Below the pieces are notes generated by a model that did no database searches, was not told the origin of the DNA, and was given only the letters and a program-made list of their open reading frames with translations. The translations under genes were made by a program, and so were the position numbers. Of a DNA stretch of 10,019 nucleotides, positions 6,021 through 10,019 are shown in pieces; positions within the stretch are counted from its first letter, which is position 1, and every line of letters begins with the position of its first letter. Source of the stretch: an uncultured Bacilli bacterium (GTDB lineage: Bacteria > Bacillota_I > Bacilli_A > RF39 > UBA660); assembly GCA_948999435.1 (NCBI GenBank), contig CARJCM010000040.1, forward strand, positions 1 to 10,019. The letters run 5' to 3'.

Positions 6021-7574
6021 ATGGAATTTAACGCAATGGCCATTTTAACTCTTGTGATTGGATTTTTTGTTGGGTTTATAGTTGTGGCAATTTTTGCAGC
6101 TATTAAAAACAATCAAAATGAAAGTAAAGCTAATAAATTAATTGAAGATGCTAAGAAAGAAGCAGATAAACATAAAAGAGATACTTTAATGGAAATTAAA
6201 GAGGAATCTCATCGTTTAAGACAAGAAGTGGAAAAGGAAGTAAAAGAGAAAAAACAAGAAATTAAAGAAAATGAAAATCGTTTACTTCAAAGAGAGTCTT
6301 CACTTGATAAAAGAGAAGAAATGTTACAAAAAAGAGATGCTTCTTTAGATGATAAAGAAGGAAATTTATTAGCAAAACAAAAAGAAATGCAAGAAAAAGA
6401 GCTTAAAATGGATGAACTTATGAAACAACAATTAGAAGAGTTGGAAAAAATCGCTAAGTTTTCTAAAGAAAAAGCTCATGATTTAATTATGAAGCGTGTA
6501 GAAGAGGATATGTCAAAAGAAATTGTTGATTATATCAAAGAAGAAGAAAGAAAAGCTAAATTGGAAGCTCATGAAAAAGCTAAACAAATTATTGTTTCTA
6601 GTATGGAGAGATATGCTGAAGATGTAGCTAGTGAGCAAACTGTTAGTACAATTGATTTGCCTAGTGATGAAATGAAGGGAAGATTAATTGGTAGAGAAGG
6701 AAGAAATATTAGAACTATTGAATCAGTTACAGGTGTTGATTTAATTATTGATGATACACCAGAAGCAATAGTTATATCTTCTTTTGACCCACTCCGAAGA
6801 GAAATTGCTAAGGTTACAATTGAAACTTTAATAAAGGATGGAAGAATACATCCAGCAAGAATTGAAGAAGTTTATGATAAAGTTTCAAAAGATATTAATA
6901 CTAAAATTATGGAAGTTGGAAATCAAGCTGTTTATGATTTAGGTTTAACTAAGTTAGAACCAGAACTTGTGGAATTAATTGGTAAACTGAAATATCGTTC
7001 TAGTTATGGCCAAAATGCTTTACAACATTCTATTGAAGTGGCTAATTTAACAGGTTTGATGGCTCAAGAAGTGGGAGAAAATGTTACTCTTGCTAAAAGA
7101 GCAGGACTTCTTCATGATATTGGTAAATCTATTGATTTTGAAATTGAAGGTAGTCATGTGGAAATAGGTGCAGATTTAGCACGTAAATTTCACGAGGATG
7201 AAACGGTTATTAATGCAATAGAATCACACCATGGAGATAAAGAAGCTAATACTATTATTTCCGTATTAGTTGAAATAGCTGATACTTTATCAGCAGCTAG
7301 ACCTGGTGCTCGTAATGATACTATGGATAATTATATGAAACGTTTAGCACAACTTGAGGAAATAGGTAATTCTTTTGAAGGTGTTGAAAAGACTTTTGCA
7401 GTTCAAGCGGGAAGAGAAATACGTGTAATTGTTAGACCAGATGAAGTTGACGATGCTAAAAGTTATAAAATGGCTCGTGATATTAAAGATAGAATTGAAG
7501 CTGAGATGCAATATCCAGGAACAATTAAAATTAATGTTATTAGAGAAACAAGAGCAATTGAAGAAGCTAGATAA
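6021..7574 (+). CDS. rny: Ribonuclease Y
   Basis: RNase Y is the membrane-bound endonuclease that starts mRNA decay in many Firmicutes. The 517-residue product is full length. In order: one N-terminal membrane segment (about 7-28), a long charged coiled coil (about 32-195), a KH RNA-binding domain with the GRLIGREGRN loop (220-229), and an HD domain with H336, H365-D366 in LLHDIGK, H403-H404 and D421 in EIADTLSAARPGAR as visible metal-site and active-site candidates. The ATG is preceded by AAGGAG (6007-6012). It lies downstream of recA, has its own promoter and ends in a terminator that overlaps the stop codon. RNase J, which often works with it, is encoded at the right edge on the other strand. 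Confidence 0.98.
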   Translation: MEFNAMAILTLVIGFFVGFIVVAIFAAIKNNQNESKANKLIEDAKKEADKHKRDTLMEIKEESHRLRQEVEKEVKEKKQEIKENENRLLQRESSLDKREEMLQKRDASLDDKEGNLLAKQKEMQEKELKMDELMKQQLEELEKIAKFSKEKAHDLIMKRVEEDMSKEIVDYIKEEERKAKLEAHEKAKQIIVSSMERYAEDVASEQTVSTIDLPSDEMKGRLIGREGRNIRTIESVTGVDLIIDDTPEAIVISSFDPLRREIAKVTIETLIKDGRIHPARIEEVYDKVSKDINTKIMEVGNQAVYDLGLTKLEPELVELIGKLKYRSSYGQNALQHSIEVANLTGLMAQEVGENVTLAKRAGLLHDIGKSIDFEIEGSHVEIGADLARKFHEDETVINAIESHHGDKEANTIISVLVEIADTLSAARPGARNDTMDNYMKRLAQLEEIGNSFEGVEKTFAVQAGREIRVIVRPDEVDDAKSYKMARDIKDRIEAEMQYPGTIKINVIRETRAIEEAR

Positions 7575-7584
7575 GCTTCTTTTT
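7561..7584 (+). terminator. rny terminator overlapping the 3' end of the gene
   Basis: AAGAAGCT (7561-7568) pairs perfectly with AGCTTCTT (7574-7581) around a five-base loop, followed by T residues to 7584. The left arm codes for the last residues of RNase Y and the TAA stop lies in the loop and start of the right arm. Confidence 0.8.
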
Positions 7585-7585
7585 G

Positions 7586-7591
7586 TATAAT
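7586..7591 (+). promoter_or_regulatory. Possible -10 box for ku-ligase
   Basis: A perfect TATAAT directly follows the rny terminator, 38 nt before the ku TTG start. No -35 box lies at the right distance (the nearest TTGAAG is 22 nt away), so this is a candidate only. Something must start the ku-ligase mRNA unless read-through past the rny terminator does so. Confidence 0.3.
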
Positions 7592-7629
7592 TTAAACTTT
7601 TTTATGTAACCTAATAATGGGTGATTATC

Positions 7630-8370
7630 TTGAAAAAAACTTCTATATCTTTTGGTCTTGTTAATATACCAGTACAAATTAATCTGATAATAAAGAATAA
7701 TGATATCTCTTTTAATCAACTTCATAAAAAATGTGGGTCAAGAATTAAATATGTTAAATATTGTCCACATTGTAAAAAAGAAGTTAAACAGACTGATATA
7801 GTAAAGGGGTATGAATATGAAGATAATGAATATATTACTTTAACTAATGAAGAATTTGATAATTTAAAAAGTGAAGATGAAAAAACAATTGAAGTAGTTG
7901 GCTTTGTGGATTTAAAAGAAATAGATCCTGTTTATTTTGAAAAAAGTTATGTGGTAGAAACTAATTCTAAAAGTAAAGCTTATACTTTATTTAAAGATGC
8001 TCTTTTAAAAACTAAGAAAGTGGCTTTAGCTAAAACAGTTATAGGTACTAAGTTTTATTATGTTGTTTTAAGATTAAGTGAAAATATGATTGTTATGAAT
8101 ACTTTATATTTTTTTGAAGAAGTTAATATGCCTGAGGCTAATATAGATACTAAATATACCAAGAAAGAACTGGATTTGGCTATTGAACTTGTTAATTCTT
8201 TAAATATGAAATTTAAACCAGAAGAACTAGAGGATGAATATCAAAATAAAATTAAAGATGCTATTGATTTAAAAATTGAAGGTAAAAATATTAAAAAACC
8301 GAAAAAGAAGAGAGAAACTAATATTAAAGATTTAATGACAGCTTTAGAAATGAGCTTAAAAAATGTTTAA
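7630..8370 (+). CDS. ku: Non-homologous end-joining protein Ku
   Basis: Bacterial Ku forms a homodimeric ring on double-strand DNA ends and recruits the end-joining ligase. The 246-residue product opens with KTSISFGLVNIPV, the hallmark N-terminus of the family (compare Bacillus YkoV). It has H32/C35 and C45-x2-C48 in the segment that is LHKxC...CxxC in relatives, a possible zinc site. The central Ku core ends at about residue 210, with a short basic KKPKKKR tail at about 221-228. I chose the TTG at 7630 over the in-frame GTG at 7621: GGGTGAT (7619-7625) is a fitting ribosome site for the TTG, and it overlaps the GTG. The product then begins MKKTSISFG, as expected of the family. It overlaps the ligase gene by 8 nt, so the two are made as a pair. 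Confidence 0.93.
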   Translation: MKKTSISFGLVNIPVQINLIIKNNDISFNQLHKKCGSRIKYVKYCPHCKKEVKQTDIVKGYEYEDNEYITLTNEEFDNLKSEDEKTIEVVGFVDLKEIDPVYFEKSYVVETNSKSKAYTLFKDALLKTKKVALAKTVIGTKFYYVVLRLSENMIVMNTLYFFEEVNMPEANIDTKYTKKELDLAIELVNSLNMKFKPEELEDEYQNKIKDAIDLKIEGKNIKKPKKKRETNIKDLMTALEMSLKNV

Positions 8371-9232
8371 TAAAATATTAAGTCCTATGCTTCTTAAAGA
8401 AAGAGATAAACCTTTTATAGATGATAATTATATTTTTGAACTTAAATATGATGGAATTAGAACATTGTTATATGTAAGTCCTAAAACTTTTAAACTTATA
8501 ACTAGGAATGGTAATGATTTAGCTAATATTTATCCTGAACTTAAAAGTGTACAAAATATAGTAGGTAAACATAAAGTCATTTTTGATGGAGAAATAGTGG
8601 CTTTTAAAAATGGAAAACCAAGTTTTAGTGAATTGCAACATCGTAATCATTTAAAAAACATAAGTAAAATAAAACTTATGATTAATGAAATACCTGTTTG
8701 TTTTGTGGTTTTTGATATTATTTATTTTGATAAAGATTTAACAAATCTAACTTTGATGGAAAGAAAAAAGATTCTAAATGATTTTACAGATACTGATATT
8801 TTTATTAAAACTAAAATGTATAATGATGGTTTAAAATTATTTAAGCATATTAAAAAAATAGGATTAGAAGGTATAGTTGCTAAACAAAAGGATAGTAAAT
8901 ATATACTCGGTAAAAGAGTAGAAAATTGGGTTAAAATAAAGAATTTTAAAAAAGAATATTTTTATGTTTATGGTGTTACTAAACTAAAAGATAAATATGC
9001 TTTATATCTAGGGGAATATAAAAATAAAAAATTAATACCAGTTGGAAAAGTTAGTGTTATGCCAGATAATGATGTTTTAAAAATAGTTCAAAAACAGAAA
9101 AAAGTTAAAAATATATTCATAGATATAACTGAAAATATAAATTTTGTAGAACCTATTAATAAAATATTAGTTCATTATATGGAAAGAACTTTAAATAATA
9201 CTTTAAGACAACCTTTTATAAAAAGAAGTTAA
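8363..9232 (+). CDS. Stand-alone ATP-dependent DNA ligase (LigD ligase-domain type)
   Basis: This 289-residue enzyme seals nicks or joined ends by an AMP-lysine intermediate. Motifs in order: motif I ELKYDGIR with the adenylated K28 and R33, motif III FDGEIVAF (74-81, E77), IIIa FVVFDIIYF (114-122), motif IV EGIVAK (169-174) and motif V WVKIKN (189-194). An OB-fold domain follows from about residue 197. It matches the ligase domain of LigD but lacks both the primase-polymerase and the phosphoesterase domains that LigD has in Bacillus or mycobacteria; the upstream gene is Ku and the downstream gene is on the other strand, so no separate polymerase gene is adjacent. The ATG lies within the end of ku (8-nt overlap), which is strong evidence that it works in end joining. 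Confidence 0.92.
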   Translation: MFNKILSPMLLKERDKPFIDDNYIFELKYDGIRTLLYVSPKTFKLITRNGNDLANIYPELKSVQNIVGKHKVIFDGEIVAFKNGKPSFSELQHRNHLKNISKIKLMINEIPVCFVVFDIIYFDKDLTNLTLMERKKILNDFTDTDIFIKTKMYNDGLKLFKHIKKIGLEGIVAKQKDSKYILGKRVENWVKIKNFKKEYFYVYGVTKLKDKYALYLGEYKNKKLIPVGKVSVMPDNDVLKIVQKQKKVKNIFIDITENINFVEPINKILVHYMERTLNNTLRQPFIKRS

Positions 9233-9249
9233 ATTTTATTTTTAATAAA

Positions 9250-9277
9250 AAAAGAAAGATCTGTTAATCTTTTCTTT
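9250..9277. terminator. Bidirectional terminator between ligase and RNase J genes
   Basis: AAAGAAAGAT (9251-9260) pairs with ATCTTTTCTTT (9267-9277), allowing one bulged T, around a CTGTTA loop. The A-run to the left (9247-9253) becomes a seven-U tail for the minus-strand transcript; the plus strand has a broken T tract. It is probably stronger for the RNase J gene. Confidence 0.7.
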
Positions 9278-9331
9278 AATCATTATTATTTTACTATAAA
9301 TGTATTAATAAATATTTTATTTTAGAAAGGT

Positions 9332-10019
9332 CTATGCTTGATTTACTTCCATTATAACTGGTAATATTATTGGTCTACGTCCAGTTAATTCATTAATATA
9401 TGGATATAGTTCTAATATGATTTGGTTTTTTAAATCAGTGTGACTATAACTAGCACTTGATAATGTTTTATTTACTATATCAGTTATTTTATGTTCTATT
9501 TTATTTATTAATTCAGGATTTTCATTTACCATAATAAATCCTCTTGTAGTAACATTTGGCTTTATCAATAATTTTCTTGTTAATGTATTTATATTTAATA
9601 TAGTTACAAGTATACCATCATTACTCATTAGTTTACGGTCTTTTATTACTTGGGAACCTATATCACCAATTCTAGAACCATCAACATAAATATCGCCAGC
9701 TTGAACACTATTTCCTCTAGTTACAACACCTTTATTTAAATTAATTACGTCACCATTTTTGCAAATAAAGATATTTTCACTTGGAATGTTACAATCTTCT
9801 GCGATACGTTTATGTTCTTTTAACATTCTGTATTCACCATGCATTGGCATAAAATATTTTGGATTAATTATTCTAAGCATCCATTTTAATTCTTCTTCTT
9901 TAGCATGGCCTGATGTATGAACATCATTAAATGTTTTATTTGTATAAACTTTAACACCTTTTAAATATAATTTATTGATAACTCTATTGATACTTGCAGC
10001 GTTACCTGGAATAGGTGAT
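9332..10019 (-). CDS. rnj: Ribonuclease J, C-terminal part, cut by window edge
   Basis: RNase J is a metallo-beta-lactamase/beta-CASP nuclease with 5'-3' exonuclease and endonuclease activity on mRNA and rRNA. The frame is open beyond the first internal Met codon (9878-9880) to the right edge, giving 228 visible codons. Family motifs are clear in that added stretch: SPIPGN at the edge, then HTSGHAKEEEL (complement of about 9890-9922), followed by PKYFMPMHGEYRML. The SGHA and HGE histidines belong to the conserved beta-CASP/metal-site motifs. Further on, GDIYVDGSRIGDIGSQVIKDR, whose start reads GDIYVDGS, and TTRGFIMVNE mark the domain after the active site, and the protein ends RRPIILPVIMEVNQA, the usual end of the compact form. 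Full-length RNase J is about 555 residues, so roughly 60 percent lies outside. Start and promoter are not visible. Confidence 0.95.
   Translation of the reverse strand, partial: SPIPGNAASINRVINKLYLKGVKVYTNKTFNDVHTSGHAKEEELKWMLRIINPKYFMPMHGEYRMLKEHKRIAEDCNIPSENIFICKNGDVINLNKGVVTRGNSVQAGDIYVDGSRIGDIGSQVIKDRKLMSNDGILVTILNINTLTRKLLIKPNVTTRGFIMVNENPELINKIEHKITDIVNKTLSSASYSHTDLKNQIILELYPYINELTGRRPIILPVIMEVNQA

Noticed and set aside
7621..7629. GTG start of ku
   Set aside because: It lies inside the GGGTGAT ribosome site; the TTG at 7630 gives the expected Ku N-terminus.
9332..9880. A complete 182-residue protein starting at the Met codon at 9880
   Set aside because: The frame continues to the edge with RNase J motifs (SPIPGN, HTSGHA), so this is an internal Met of a longer gene.

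Overview
The window comes from an AT-rich Gram-positive-type bacterium of the Firmicutes/Bacilli kind. Supporting signs are strong AGGAG-type Shine-Dalgarno sites, sigma-A-like promoters, nearly all third codon positions A or T, the RNase Y plus RNase J pair, recA followed by rny, and a 200-residue S4 without zinc-binding cysteines. Tryptophan is encoded by TGG throughout and one gene ends in TGA inside an ATGA overlap, so the standard bacterial code fits and a Mycoplasma-type code does not. The assignment could be an uncultured small-genome Bacilli lineage (RF39- or Erysipelotrichia-like), but that is inference.

Left block (1-2103, + strand): the 3' part of a P-loop ATPase of the HerA/VirD4/DUF87 kind, cut by the window edge. 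It is translationally coupled by a 4-nt overlap to a protein with an unknown N-terminal domain and about 100 residues of six-residue Ser/Asn/Cys repeats that look like a beta-solenoid. This is the least explained part of the window and the best candidate for an undescribed system.

Second block (2160-3787, + strand): a probable operon with an extended -10 promoter, a LiaF-like four-TM envelope protein, a Nudix hydrolase and a small four-helix membrane protein with an R-x-H-H-W / L-D-E-I signature. A terminator that can work in both directions separates it from rpsD, which is read from the other strand.

Centre (3788-5902): rpsD (-) and recA (+) are divergent across a 444-bp spacer. The spacer carries a good rpsD promoter, a structured rpsD leader that probably binds S4, two consensus rightward promoters in tandem before recA, and possible operator repeats. 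recA ends in a hairpin-plus-T terminator.

Right part (5943-10019): rny (RNase Y) has its own promoter and a terminator that overlaps its stop codon. It is followed by a two-gene end-joining unit: ku (TTG start) and a stand-alone ATP-dependent DNA ligase overlapping by 8 nt. Converging on these from the right edge is the C-terminal part of RNase J. The window therefore combines recombination (RecA), end joining (Ku/ligase) and mRNA decay (RNases Y and J). No tRNA, rRNA, insertion sequence or CRISPR array is visible.
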